This document shows, in pieces, positions 1 to 12,176 of a stretch of 64,000 nt of DNA. The stretch covers positions 970,746-1,034,745 of the forward strand of contig JAJEKV010000061.1 in the NCBI GenBank assembly GCA_021234155.1, given 5' to 3'. How positions within the stretch are numbered: position 1 is the stretch's first letter; every line of letters starts with the position of its first letter. The position numbers and the translations under genes were made by a program. A model generated the notes under the pieces. The model was not told where the DNA came from. It was given only the letters and a program-made list of their open reading frames with translations, and searched no databases. The stretch is from Isoetes taiwanensis (taxonomy: Eukaryota; Streptophyta; Lycopodiopsida; Isoetales; Isoetaceae).

Positions 1-546
1 GAAAGATCAAGTTTACCCAAGCTCTTGTGCCTGCTTTACCATTCCAGATTTGTGATTTTTCATCTAAGGTTGACTTTGAGGTATTAAGTCTAGGACAGTA
101 TCAAGCTATTCTAGGTATGGATTGGTTGAAACAAAACCGTGCCCTGATTGACTGTGAGAAGGAAGTGGTATGGTGTCGGCCAAAACCGGGTGTGGAATAT
201 GGGACTTCAATAGAAAGAAAGCTTGAACTCTTTAAGTTTGAAGGCAGCAAGAAGATGTATGAACAAGAAATGCTCAATGTTTGTAGGGTATCTCGTATGT
301 CATGCCGAAGTTAAAGAGGAAACAATTCCCCAAGAAGTGCAGAATGTATTAGATGAATTCCAAGATGTCTTTCCGGCAGAGTTAACAGAGTTGCCACCTT
401 TTAGGGCAGTTAATCATGAAATTGAACTGGAACCAGGAGCTACACCAACTTCTCGACCACCTTATCGATTCCATGCTCTTGAGATGGCCGAGCTTAAGAA
501 GCAGTTAACTGAGTTATTGAATCAAGGGCCTCTCCCTTGCTTGTAA
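1..546 (+). pseudogene. Ty3/Gypsy retrotransposon pol fragment (protease end to start of reverse transcriptase)
   Basis: This is a piece of a Gypsy polyprotein, the enzyme precursor that copies and inserts the element. The first part reads as the C-terminal half of the retropepsin domain, with the diagnostic ILGMDWL block near base 115. After one frameshift around 280-300 the other frame gives the linker and the N-terminal edge of reverse transcriptase (LDEFQDVFPAELTELPP, then an IELEPGATP and SRPPYRF block, then LKKQLTELLNQG). It stops at 544, before any catalytic RT motif. The 5' end is cut by the window edge. RT core, RNase H, integrase and LTRs are not seen, so it is a dead fragment. The family call is firm; the lineage inside Gypsy is not resolved. 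Confidence 0.85.
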
Positions 547-1927
547 TTAACGGTTGTCGAAGCATTTTCTTAATTATGTTTTATTGTCTAATATGATTCC
601 AGTGGGATGTTAAATAAGATGTGGTTAATTGCTTGAATGAACCCGCCCCCGTCGATGCCGGAGGGCTGCACAAGGCCCCCAAAAATGAACTGCCATATAA
701 AAATGATATCAAATCATCCGAAAACCATGATAGATGTGGTCTTTTATACAACAATTCATTTGATAGAAGAAAACCACATGCTATAGCGGTTTGTTAAAAC
801 TGATAGTGTCTTACAACGTGGTTATTAATATTAGTTACTAATGATATAGTGCCTTGCTAAAACTGGTTATGGTTTATGATATGGTTTCAATAGATACCCT
901 GTATACCATAGTGGTTTATTAAAACTAGCATCAGTTTATTAGAACTAGGAATGTTTCAACCCCTAAATGAATAATGTCATAATTTATAGATTAATTCAAT
1001 TTGTTCAAGAACCATACGTTTTTTCTATATAATGGTTCATGTATAAGCATTGATCATTATAGTTTATGTCAAGGTGGTATAGATGAGACTATAATCATTA
1101 CCACATTGTCAAACCGTTGCACCTTATACAGTGAGCCAACATCCAGACCAAAATCCTTTTATGGGCATTTGAACAACCTTCTATGCTTTGCTCCTTCTAT
1201 GCGCTCATTAGGATCATATATTCAAAAGGTAATGGATCTGAGGACTCACATATGCCCCCCGACAACCATTTAATGGGCAGGAAATGACTTATCATGTATG
1301 TATGTATATATGTACAATTTGTCGGCCGTCTTATTGCTGTCACGTTTTTTCCCTCGAAAACCCTTCGAGGCGGGGTTTTTTTAATCTGGGCAATAATCAC
1401 GCCTGCTGCACTCTCTTCCCATAGGCCGATTGGCCTCCGTGGACGATAAAAAAACATCCTTCCTTCCTTTCTCTCCATATATGCAAAATCCATTCTGCAA
1501 CAACGGGTGTTAAAAAGGATGGAAATGAGCAGGGGCACCGTTCTCCAGTTATCACAGTCCAAATGCCGTAGTAGTGGAATACGCCATAGCCAGACAAATT
1601 TTCTCTTTTTTTATTGCTACGTGTCAAAAAAACGTTATAGGTGTTGCGCACGAAAATAGCTGACGTGTCGCGATTATAGAGAGGAATCCTTGAATAATAT
1701 GCCAAAAGCATCATCCTACAATATTTATATAGGTTAAGATAGTCTTACAAATATATAACAACTTTGACAATGTGAATTTGATATTGGATACAAATATTGA
1801 CACTTAGATACAACTACTAGGGGGGTTACAATATAAGAATATGAGGAATATCATATTGATGGAAGAAAGGATCATGTAAACAAGGTTGTTTCTCATAGGG
1901 TGTAAACAAATATAGGTAATTGTATAA
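547..1927. other. No recognisable gene
   Basis: AT-rich sequence with frequent stops in all frames. The overlapping minus-strand open frames near 1,200-1,710 have no family resemblance and look like chance. The only structured item is the left arm of the 18-bp inverted repeat at 668-685, described separately. Confidence 0.5.
668..685 (+). repeat. Left arm of a perfect 18-bp inverted repeat
   Basis: GCACAAGGCCCCCAAAAA here is the exact reverse complement of 6,832-6,849. The two arms bracket about 6.1 kb that includes the PPR pseudogene. No target-site duplication is obvious outside the arms, so they could be ends of one element or two separate repeats in opposite orientation. Confidence 0.6.
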
Positions 1928-3215
1928 TCAAGCAAGATATGAATAATAAACATGGACACCATCATCTACTAAACGTGCACAACTGAATGCTGTAAGGATA
2001 CTATTGGATGTTATGTTATTTGCGTCTATGTCGTTATGGTGCATACTCTCGAGATGCTCTACAGATAACCCAACCTCCCCAAGTTGGATATATCCTATGA
2101 TTAATGTACTCCACGATACCATTTATGGAGCTGGTAGGTTTTGAAAGATTATTTTTGCTGCTTCCGTTCCCCATATTTAGCATATCACCTAAAATAGTGT
2201 CAAGCTAAAGTATATTATCAATTATTTGCTGATGAGTATGTTTTCCATTCCATAAGGCACCTAAGGTTCCACAAGCTTTCAACATGCTCACAACTATTAC
2301 TTTGTTAGCCCTACACTTTGAAGATGCTTATTTTATTTTTATTTTATTTCGTGAAGGACGAAAGGTAAATATCATTACCAATTAGAAAAACAAGTACAAT
2401 AAGCTGAGAGACAGGTTTAAAACTCAAAGGGAGAAAATGTCCCTCTGTGCAGCCATGACTTTCTTTAATTCACCCATCACTGCTGAAGATCGCTTCTTCA
2501 TAGCTGCCTTCTTGAGCCGCAGAACAATTCTCTAACATGTTATAAACACTCTAAGGCAAGAAAACCTTCACCACACTGAGCATATCCTATGATCATGGTT
2601 CCCCATGATATAATGTCCTTGTTTGGTAGATGGTCGAAAGCTCTTGGTGCTTCCTCCAAGCCACACATTTAGTATACATGTCAACTAGAGAACTATTTAC
2701 AATTATGTCATCATGAAGCTTATTCTTCATAATCTGCTTATGAATGCACCTAACCTTTTTAATAAAATCAAGGCTAGCGCAAGCTTTCAAAATGCTTAGA
2801 AATATGACCTTGTCGGATTGTATGACATTGCCCCGCATACTTTCAAAACCATCGAGGGCTAGAATGCCTTCATCATGTTGAGCATCCCCTGCAAGCAATG
2901 CACTCCAGATTACTAGATTGCAGATTGGCAATCAATAGAAGACATTGCATGCTTCCTCCAAACAACCTTGCCTTTTTATATATATATATCAACAAGGGTG
3001 CTACGTACCATATTGTCAAAGTGGAGTTCACACTCAATGGTCTTCTTGTGAATGCATCTTCCATGCACTACCGTGTTTCGTAACTTGTATGCTTTCAACA
3101 TGCCAAAAATGTGGCTTTGTTTAGCTTTTGACCTTTATTCTGCATCTAAACATTCCAGAGCGACGAACCCTTGCATATGCTGCAATCATGACACACGCTT
3201 CATCGTGGCTAGGCG
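1928..3215 (-). pseudogene. PPR (PLS-type) protein pseudogene
   Basis: PPR proteins bind organellar RNA, usually in plastids or mitochondria, and act in editing or processing. Reading the minus strand across frames gives successive PPR repeats: an AAYARV piece near 3,190; a block with GRCIHKKT and STLVDIYI near 3,040; IWSALLAGDAQHDEG near 2,900; FLSILKACASLDFIKK and SSLVDMYTKC near 2,700-2,800; after a shift, EEAPRAFDHLPNKD then ISWGTMIIGYAQCGEG near 2,580-2,640; MLKACGTLGALWNGK near 2,260; and MVSWSTLIIGYIQLGEVG near 2,100. At least three frameshifts and several stops interrupt it. About 190 bases near 2,330-2,520 do not read as PPR and may be inserted. The wording of the repeats resembles fern PPRs. 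Clearly a non-functional copy. Confidence 0.85.
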
Positions 3216-3629
3216 AACTATTAAAAATAAATATTGGGGAGAAAAACAAGGAAGACGGAGGGGCAGGATCAAGAAACTTCGAAGTAGCTAACACGACTGA
3301 GCAATTACAGTCGCTACCCATACATGACATCATTGCTTTATTTTAATTTCGATTATATTCTTCTACTTGTGTCCAGCCCATATCTATCCTCAACACAGAA
3401 ATATTAGGATTAAAAAAATTAGAGTAAAACAAAAAATAACACTACATTATCGTTGTTGTGAAAGCATGGATATGAAAGCAAATTTGGAAATTGAAATAGG
3501 TGAAGGGACATAAATGACATCTTAATATGCGCAAGATAAGCCCTAAAATATTCCATGTGGACAGATAAACCCTAAAATTGTTGCCGAATAGCAAGCGACT
3601 GTATCAAAATCTCGGAGGCGGTGGCGAAT

Positions 3630-4080
3630 TTCTGCCCTAGGTGAGCCAAAAATGTTCTTCAATCCCGGATTTGCACGATGGTGGTAAATGGCTAAACGTC
3701 TACTCCATCTCCAGTCCTCTGCAAGCAGGCATGACATTTTCCATCTCTGCATTTCGTTCCCTTCAGACAGCCTCGTTTTTGAAGCTGAAGTCTATGATTA
3801 AATGTTTTTGAAGCGAAGGTCTATGATGAATGTCTAGGTCAGCTCCGTCTGCTCCTCTCCAAGCAGGTATGGGGCTTTCCGTCTCTGCATTGTTCCCATG
3901 ATACATCTCTGTTTTCTTCAATTCGATATTTCAATTGTGCCCCATAGTTCTGATGCAAAAACCACATGTTTGTCTGGTCCAAGGCGGTGGAATCCATCTG
4001 GAGCCAGTGACAAATCTTGCTTGTTTAATCTGCCCTAGCTGAGCCGAAAATGGCTCCTCAATTCCAGATTTATAAGAGGT
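3630..4080. repeat. Imperfect internal duplication
   Basis: CTGCCCTAGGTGAGCC near 3,633 recurs in diverged form near 4,030, each followed by a related stretch ending in CCAGATTT or CCGGATTT. Between them a block with CTCTGCAAGCAGGCATG near 3,717 recurs as CTCTCCAAGCAGGTATG near 3,856. A smaller pair (TTTTTGAAGC followed by GTCTATGAT) lies at about 3,776-3,830. No coding sequence is recognised. Confidence 0.5.
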
Positions 4081-4430
4081 AAGGCCTTCTGTTGCTTGCT
4101 TCTGAGTTTTGATTTATGGGTTTTAAAGACAACTCAAACTATAATCTATGCATTCTTTTAATCTGCATTGTAGTTTGTTTCATTGCGGTATCTTTGCTTC
4201 AACACTATTTGTTGATTAGTGCTGCCATAACTCAAAACTCTCTCTACAAACTGAACCTATTAATAAATTCTGGTAGCTGCTGATCAGAAATATGCTTTGG
4301 AATGCATTTGATTTTCTGAATGATTTGCAAATAATTTGTGAATGATCTGTAACTATAAGTATCCAGATCCTTCAACCTGTTGCTTCCGTGTGCCTATGTA
4401 TCTGTTTTGTAGGTTTCAGCATGTTTATAA

Positions 4431-4602
4431 ACAGATCAAATGAATTAGGCCTGATCACAAAATATGCAGGTCCTATTTGTTAGCATGTCTCACTCTACCT
4501 GTGCACATTGTACTGAATGGGGAACAGATCAAATGAATTAGGGCTGCAACCACCAAATATGCAGGTCCTATTTGTTAGCATGTCTCACTCTACCTGTGCA
4601 GA
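4431..4602. repeat. Tandem imperfect duplication, two units of about 80 bp
   Basis: Both units begin AACAGATCAAATGAATTAGG and share ATATGCAGGTCCTATTTG and CATGTCTCACTCTACCTGTG. Units run about 4,431-4,505 and 4,523-4,602. The sequence is noncoding. Confidence 0.8.
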
Positions 4603-4742
4603 AATGTTCACAAAGATTGTACAGAATGGGGGCTAGTAAAAGAGCTGGCCTTATGAACATTAGTTAGTCACACATCTGAAGGAATAGACTCAATCAGCTA
4701 TGCAGTTCTGGCAATTATTGATGTTACATTGTTCCCGACAGG

Positions 4743-4990
4743 CAATCTTGCAAAATTTTCTGCGATAACATCTCCAAGTACCACGATGCGGCTTTCAAAG
4801 AAGCTTTCTCTAAAAGGTTGGATACCGCAAGATTCCCAAAGACCATCTTTTGGCCGGATATCTTGGTACACTTCATGAAGCTACATAACAAGTATAGCCT
4901 TGTTGTTGGTTGATTGTCCCCCCGACAGTGCAAAGACGTTTCAAGCTGCATTTGCTTTGTTCCATTTTTCCTTGTAATGACAAAACCACT
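4743..4990 (+). pseudogene. Degenerate coding stretch of unknown family
   Basis: One frame from 4,743 to the stop at 4,911 has protein-like composition: KIFCDNISKYHDAAFKEAF, then SKRLDTARFPKTIFWPDIL, then VHFMKLHNKYSLVVG. A one-base shift continues it as DCPPDSAKTFQAAFALFHF to about 4,977. A possible further piece lies at 5,412-5,530 (NAIYSKEFDKGVAWAADRL). I do not recognise the family. Protein-like residue use over two linked frames suggests a decayed exon rather than noise, but this is a judgement by eye. Confidence 0.3.
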
Positions 4991-5906
4991 TAATAGCGCC
5001 AGAATGAAACTACCGCTTTCTCTTCTTACAAAGGTGGAAGCCAAAGTTTCTCTGCCTAGTGATCCTTCCACACGCGTGGACTACTATAAGCAGCCCAAAT
5101 ATTTGTGCCCTTTTTCGTAAAACAACGAGTTTAAGCAGAGCATGGATACAAAGGAGGGCCTCTACTAGCAATTACCCTCTGTTGAGTCACGCCGGAGGTC
5201 TAAACAAGCTTCCTTATCAAGAATTTTCAAATGCTTCTATTCTTCATGCATCCGAGTCTTTAGACACATCAAAGGAAAAGTGGAGGACTTGTATAATGCA
5301 TATGTCGACTGTGCGAATCAAAGACTCAAGTTGAAATTCTAGTTAATCCTACATCCCCAACAAGTGGTTTGATTAGACCGGAGCAATAAATCATTCGGGG
5401 ATGGTGAGCGGAAATGAGGAAGAACGCAATATACTCCAAGGAATTCGACAAAGGAGTGGCATGGGCCGCTGATCGACTTACATGTAGGTTCGGGAACATC
5501 AGCTTTACGATCAAGCCGCCACCGAGTCTTTCTCGGAGTGGGAGTACTACAATCCCAAGCTAATCGAGAACTTATGGACCTTGGCAATGGGCTTAATGCT
5601 TGCTTCCTTATTTTGCTATTCAAAAATATTTAATGTGTGCTTTCTTGCATATATATGCTCTAACAAGAGAAGTTCATAAAGGATTCAGAAAAAAAAAATA
5701 AAGAATCATGGAGATTGTGGGCTAGCCAAAGTTCAGGCCTTTGAAAAAGAGATTGCCAAATCGTTCGCGGTGCTGATTCTAAAATGTAGCACAATTAAAC
5801 CGAAAAGAAAAACATAGAGGCATAAACTTAAGCTATTTTAATGTATGCTAAACTATTAACTATAAATGAATTTGTTACTAACTTAATATCGATTATATAT
5901 TGTAGA

Positions 5907-6020
5907 ACATCATTGGTTTGCTTCCAACACCTCTATTATATACCTCAAAACATTATTGGAAAAACATCATTGGTTTGCTTCCCAACACGTCTATTATATA
6001 CCTCAAAATGTTATTGGTTT
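5907..6020. repeat. Tandem duplication, 57-bp unit
   Basis: ACATCATTGGTTTGCTTCC begins at 5,907 and again at 5,964. Both units continue through CTATTATATACCTCAAAA, and a third partial start (TTATTGGTTTG) follows at about 6,010. The surrounding 5.6-6.8 kb is AT-rich and shows no gene. Confidence 0.8.
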
Positions 6021-6831
6021 GTTTTTCAACAATGTGGTGGTGTTTAAAAGATGCGGCTTCCAGATCTATTTTCATGAAGAACCGTGTATGTTTTGTTAAT
6101 AAACTTGAACACTTTATTTTCAAAGCCATTATCTATTTTTAAGCCGAACCTGTTTATTTTTTATGTAATAAACTTGAATCCTTTATTTTAAAAGCAACAA
6201 CGGTTCATATGACACTACAACAATGATTTCATAGGGTAACCACCATGAGTTGCAAAAATTCTTAAAGCTAAAACTATTGTTGGTTTACAAATAGATAATA
6301 TCTTAGTTTTTCGACTAAATTAATATCAACGTTAATTTGAAACATGATTGGCTTACATCCAACACAAAGTACTTTGAAGATGCAAAACCACTACTATTTT
6401 GAAAGATACATTGTTAATTCTATTAATGAGAAACTTGAAGTCTTTATTCTATGTAATATAAATGGCTCATGCAATAAGATCTCCATGAGTTGATTGGAAC
6501 ACCACTATGAGTTGCCTAATTCTTCAAGGCTAAAGACACTAGTGGTTTACAACCTATACTACTAATCCGACAACATGTCACGTCGCAATAGAACATAGCA
6601 TTAAACCAAGGAAATTCACCACCACAAAGAACCATAGTGGTAAACGATACCAGCAAACCATAACGAGAAATATAGGTGCTTACTATGTGGATATAACACA
6701 TTGAAAAACCATAAATATGAACCTCACTATTTAACTGCATCTAGTTATTCAACATATTAACCCACAAAGTAATATTAGTTTATTTTATTAGTATTTGATA
6801 AAAAATAACATGAAAAACTAATAAGATTTTT

Positions 6832-6849
6832 TTTTTGGGGGCCTTGTGC
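6832..6849 (-). repeat. Right arm of the perfect 18-bp inverted repeat
   Basis: Exact reverse complement of 668-685. It is followed on the plus strand by a GC-richer stretch (6,850-6,960) with GGAGCAGTTGAGCATCG, loosely like a tRNA A box. That stretch may be the head of a SINE-like sequence. Confidence 0.6.
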
Positions 6850-7028
6850 TGGAGCAGTTGAGCATCGCGCATACCAGGTGATTGGTATGTGAACGTACTT
6901 CCGTGTCGCGAACGGTGTACGTGAGAGCCCGGGCGAGGGATTGATCATCCCTGGATAACACTAATAATTGATGAAGTTGTATTGTAATGCTGTGTACCTT
7001 CCAGATTATCTAGGCCAGGTACGGTTAC

Positions 7029-7057
7029 CCACTTAGTCCTTTTCCAGGACTAACCCC
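7029..7057. repeat. Stem-loop shared with the insertion at 53.8-54.6 kb
   Basis: CCACTTAGTCC, a short loop, then GGACTAACCCC form an imperfect hairpin. The same signature occurs at 53,962-53,975 and, inverted, at 54,350-54,374. This suggests a shared terminal or LTR-like repeat family. Confidence 0.5.
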
Positions 7058-8811
7058 ATTGTTGTCCCTTTACCTTTCCAGATGGAGCGGAGAGCGAGGT
7101 CGTTATCGAACGGCGTAGTTAAGATCGATTTAGGAGAGTTTTGGAGCTATCTGCATATTGCCTTTCAACGTTTTTCTTATGGCTGTGCGTGCGACGTGCA
7201 CGATATCTTAGTTGACTTCCTTATAGAGTATTCTATCAGAGATTCTGAACATTTTAGTTTGGCTTCTGATGCTGAGGGTGGAGACACCCCCATTGCTTCA
7301 GTGTAATATTTTATTATCATTATCCTTATCGAATATGAATGTTGTTCAGTGTGTCAAAATATTTGTTGATCTCAAGTGTTAACGCTCTAGGAGTGTTTCA
7401 GGGTAGCGACCATGTCGTATGAAGAAAGAGCCCAGATCTACCTCAAGCCATCTCTTCTAAAAGTCGAAGAGCACATGTGCACAATTCAATGGTTGTGCGT
7501 TTGCAAGCAAAGCTCATGTATTCTAGGGTTTCTATTGTTCTGCTTTTTGAGTTCTACCAGATTTCTTGCACTTTGGCCAACACAGCAGAAGCAGCAGTAC
7601 ACTTTGTATAAGCAAATCAATGAGGATTTTATGCCATCGAATAGCTCAAGAAACTGTCCATGGGAAATTCCTGTGTAAGGCATAAAAATGATAAGAGAAA
7701 GCTTGCCATCAAATGAGTCTCAAAATTCCATCAATGTTCAAGTTAAATCAGGTATCATCCCAGATGAGCATATCAAAGATTAGAGTTTAAAGTCAGAGGT
7801 GTCCCTAAAAACTTGAAGTAGTGGGAATGGGTATCCCAATCACTTGATATCTGGGATATTTAGCAACATCGTCAACATCAGGATATTGTTTTCTCTAATA
7901 GTGATGCTATGTGCTTCTAGAAGCTTGAAGTCCCTTTTTTAGGTAGGCGCTTGTATTATTTGTATATTCAAGAGGCAATCGAATCTATTGCTATATTATT
8001 GGTTATTTGTACCACAGAATGCCCAGATTCCCATTTTGCTGTCCCACCGAGCCATTTTGCCTTTAGATAGCATGCATTTTCTCTATAATTTGCATTTTGA
8101 TCCTCAAGAAGAAATATACTCCATCAAGTCTCTTTATTCCTTATTCTTGAATTGTTCACTTTTTTATGTGGATGGTCAAGTTTATTACTAGTTGTATTAA
8201 GTACAGATGCATTATTTAGACGTTTTGAGTCATTTTCGTGTAAATGCTGATAGTCCTTATTCCATGTATGCAGCTCCGTCACTTGTTAATGGCAGATGAC
8301 GGGATTGCTTCAGAAGGCCCAACTTAAGGGATAAAAGAAGCAAGAGCTGCTGATAAATCCTTGCATCTTTTGCACTAATGGCGTAATGGCAAAATGGAGC
8401 ATAGCCACATGGTTCTTGCATGTGAAAATGTGCCTTTGTTCTTGTCATATATCCAGGCAAGGCAATGCCATTAGACAATGCTATCACCATACCTTCCATC
8501 CAATATAATCATTATCATGTTATGTTTTAAAGCATTCGCGTAGCAGCTGCAAACATGCACATATTACATGCAACAAAATGTGGAGCACGTATGTTTCTGG
8601 TTTTCTTTTTTGGTTCTTATTATTCTATTATAGTGCACATCATTCTGTGCTACAACTACCATACACGCTAGTAAACGTGGGATGATGCATCTGTTTTGCG
8701 GGCCTGGTTAGAGTTGGAACATAAATTATTATGGCGTTTTGTCAGACGGCTTTTCAAATTATTATTATTATTTTCGCCATAAATTATTATGGCTATTACA
8801 TTGCCTCAAAA
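7058..8811. other. No recognisable gene
   Basis: Short open frames at 7,082-7,303 and 7,412-7,675 have no similarity I can name, and no splice structure links them. The rest is AT-rich with frequent stops. Confidence 0.45.
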
Positions 8812-9180
8812 CTTATAGTATTTTGCAAACTTTGTTATACATTATACTAAAACTTATACAAGTATACCCCACAAAAGAGGATCGCTATCTATGGTCCAGA
8901 TCCTGGGGAATTCAGTATTCTTTGCAGTACGGGACATGTGCATGCAATAAACAGGGTTTTTTTAACCATGTCGTATTTGTATACTTATCATTAGGGGGTT
9001 TTTTTTGCCATTATCTGGGGCAAAATATGTATTTTAAGCGTTAAATTAGCTTCCAAAGATCAGTATACTAGGGATGTTTTTGGGCACCCTTCGAACGTAG
9101 ATGTCCATATCCTTTTACTACTAAGTGCATCCCCCGGGGTCCAGATCAAGGAATAAAGGGCAAATATGCCAAAATCCGAC
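8812..9180 (+). repeat. Dispersed repeat, interrupted copy (partner at 40,245-40,378)
   Basis: TTATAGTATTTTGCAAAC, TACCCCACAAAAGAGGATCG and GGTCCAGATC near 8,812-8,905 match the 40.2 kb copy. The 40.2 kb copy then continues directly with GGAATAAAGGGCAAATATGC. Here that continuation appears only at about 9,147, after roughly 240 bases and a second GGTCCAGATC. This copy is therefore interrupted by an insertion or duplication at GGTCCAGATC. Confidence 0.65.
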
Positions 9181-9190
9181 AGCTCTCGAT

Positions 9191-10479
9191 GCCTACATCT
9201 CGCTTTATTATCATCATGAGCAATGCTCCAATTATTATTATACATATGAAATGTACATATTTCATTCTCTTCCTTTGTATGCACCTCTACGCTTTGCAGA
9301 AATTTAAACACATGGATTTTAGTAATGTACGAGAATGTCAAAAGGGTGTTCCATAATCCTTGGAGTTCATAAACAAATTGATACAAAAATCTGATAATAG
9401 TGCTTAAGTTCAACAACTTCCTTGCATGCACACTCTTTACCTGTATCTTCGTCCACCATCGAAAGTGAAGCAAAGAATAATGCTTGCACACAACTTGGTA
9501 ATAGAATTATAGTTAAACACCCATCAAAATTTACTAGAGTTCTAGCCATGCAGTTGCATGTGCACAACTTGGTTGAACTATAATATGATTAGTTGCTATC
9601 GTATTATTACTTCTTTATTGTTGCTTCTTTATCATCGTACTTTTTACAGAATCTCAATGAATATAAATCTAACAGTCCCTAAATATTAAGGGACTTGTAT
9701 AAAAGTAAAAAGACAACCCAATGCTTGCATTTTCACAAGTTCAATTGTTTTTTGCTTTTTGGCTATATGGAAGTATGCCTTTGCCCTTTGATTTTAGCAT
9801 TACATTTCTTATTTGGGGCTATGCCTTTGTATAGCAAAAGACTTTCTTTGACGTACTATTATATCAAGATGTTTACAACTAAAACCAGTAACTGTTGTGA
9901 TTCATGGAAGTCTATGTGGAATACCAACAATCCCTTTCAAGAGTACTTCCAATTGAACTGACAAAAAAAAAACTTACTTAAGAATGTTCTAAACTAGTTT
10001 TGTCATACCCGTTACATATATATCCATTACATATTCTAAACGAGGTGCACTTTGGACTACCACAGTCATCGGATTCGTCGATCCTACGACCCAGATCGTA
10101 TGTTGGGGCCTCTGGGCACCTCTCGTTTTGCTTATAGTCATTTATGATTGGAGGCGCCTATGATTTTGAAATATGAAATACGATTTCGCCTAAGGTTTTG
10201 AGGGATATCGAACCTCAATACGGCTTTGTCTAAGATTTTGTAATATGAAATACAGGGGCTTGAACGTCTACCAAAATAATTCAATGTCCTAATAAGACTA
10301 CTTTAACCAATGTACCCAGTGAGCTAATGTGATTACTTTTTATCTTAAATCCATGTTTTTTTATAACAACCCATTCAATTGTTTTAAGGATATATGGTTT
10401 ATGGTTTCAGGGATTGTTATTTTTACATTCATATCAAATCCCTCTGGAACGCCCTATTATTTTGCTACATATTAGACAT
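9191..10479. other. No recognisable gene; local repeats
   Basis: Mostly AT-rich. At 10,165-10,260 AATATGAAATAC occurs twice, and GATTTCGCCTAAGGTTTTG is echoed by GGCTTTGTCTAAGATTTTG. No coding family is recognised. The 9,060-9,491 minus-strand open frame has no resemblance to a known protein. Confidence 0.4.
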
Positions 10480-12060
10480 TCACAAATACCATTTTCTGGC
10501 CGGAGGTTGTGTTAGCACGCCGGCTATAATATGCTGAGTCTTGATATGCTTGATAACAATTTTGCCGCCTTCTACTTTCTTACTTGTGAAGTGAAACTGT
10601 ACATCTATATGTTTTGTTTTTGAAAAATTCATTGGATCCTTAACCAAGTTAACTACTGTTGTTATCACTGAATGTCATGGTTGGATTTTTCTGTTCAAGC
10701 TCAATATCTTTTAGAAGTCTTCTTAGCCAATTGGCTTCGTTGGCAACTACTCAAATAGCCATATATTTGGACTCATATATACTCACACCTGTAGCTTTTT
10801 GTTTGCGACTAGACCAACTCACTACTCCCCCTTGCAGTTGAAAATAGAATCCCATTCTTGACTTTCTGGATTTTCTATTCCTTGCATAGTCAGCATCAAC
10901 AAATCCTTCAAGAAGAAAAGGAAAGTTACTGATAAAAGTATATCAAATGCCCATAGAAGAAGTGCCCTAAAGATAATGCAGTATTCGTTTGAGAGCTTGC
11001 CAATGAGTGTTTAGGGTTCATGTATTGGTTGGCTATGATAAGGCTTTCAGTAATATCAAATCGCGAACATACCATAAGGTGCATGAGAGACCTTACAATG
11101 CTCCAATAGGATAGCCTTAATCTGTTATTATCAACAACATCTGCAGTCCTATGTGTGGCAGAAGTAGCTGGTGTACCCCTTTGCTATACTACATATGACA
11201 CCTGTCAAAAGAATAAACTCCACAACCTTAGTATGATGGATGGTTATGGTCCCTGTAGATATGTTTCGTACAACAAGAACGTCTAAGAAATACTTCAATT
11301 GTCCAAAGATCCGTGATGTGGAACTGAGCTGCCAAGCTAGCATTGGCCTCTTTCATCAGGGTAGGTATGTTAGCTACAAGAATAAGGCCATCAAGATAGA
11401 GAACAACAATAATCAAATGGTACCCTTGGGTTTTCATATAAACATTCCAGTCTGCTTCACTTCTAGTAAAGTTAAGCTTTATAAAGAAAGAATGAATGGT
11501 CTTATACCAGAACCTAGATTACTATTTCAAACCATAAACGGCTTTTATGAAGTTTGCATACCTTTGATAGACCAGAGACAAGATCTGCTAGTTGTTGCAT
11601 GCAGATTTTATTACCCAGGGTGCAATGATGAAAAACTAACTTGACCTCCATTTGATGTAAATCTAGATTCATAGCAGCAGGCAGCAAGAGTAAGGATTAC
11701 CTGCACGAAGACTGTTCTAGCTATTGATGCAAACGTTTCGTGATAGTGTATGCTGGCTTTCTGAGAACATCCCTTGTCTACAAGTCTGGCCTTATATCAT
11801 GAGATGACATTGTTGTCATCATATTTGAGTTTGTATATCCATTTGCAGAAAAGAAAAAAGAAAAAAAAAAAGAATAGAGTAGAATAGAATGTTGATTATT
11901 TCGTCTTTGAGACCATCAGGTCTAGAAGACATAGCAGTAAGAAAAATATGTACACTCGTCAGTCATGAAAGTTCTACTTTCCAAAGTGCCTTCAATGGAG
12001 GCATCATTGGACTCTCTACTCTCATCTTCATCATATAAATCAAGTAAATGTTTATAACTT
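10480..12060 (-). pseudogene. Ty1/Copia retrotransposon pol pseudogene (reverse transcriptase and RNase H)
   Basis: Read on the minus strand across frames, the Copia reverse transcriptase runs in order. CKWIYKLKY, YKARLVDKGCSQ and YHETFASIARTVFVQVIL lie near 11,700-11,850. LYLDGLILVAN near 11,390 corresponds to the catalytic YVDD box, here with the second Asp changed to Gly. DLWTIEVFL and similar follow. RNase H then appears: WSSRKQKATGVSIYESKYMA near 10,800, FSDNNSS near 10,690 and FSKTKHIDVQFHF near 10,610, ending about 10,480 with HIIAGVLTQPPARK. Many stops and frameshifts occur, so it cannot encode active enzyme. A sister copy of the RT half is at 53,137-54,800. LTRs were not found. Confidence 0.85.
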
Positions 12061-12135
12061 GAAATAGACATCTCTCGCATTTTTAGCACGCTCACACTAT
12101 CTCCCCCCGATTGGGGTTATTAAAAAAACAAAAAT

Positions 12136-12176
12136 GGAAACCCTTCCAAATTTCCCTAAAATCCGGAAGGGTTTCC
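12136..12176. repeat. Palindrome of the GGAAACCCTTCC family, left of the FLV fragment
   Basis: TGGAAACCCTTCC, then a spacer of about 15 bases, then GGAAGGGTTTCCA form a hairpin. The same 12-mer is repeated many times in both orientations at 13,946-14,296, on the far side of the flavodiiron exons. Confidence 0.8.

Noticed and set aside
1197-1714. Overlapping minus-strand open frames of 105-121 codons
   Set aside because: No family wording, no splice logic, and the two frames overlap each other. Treated as chance.
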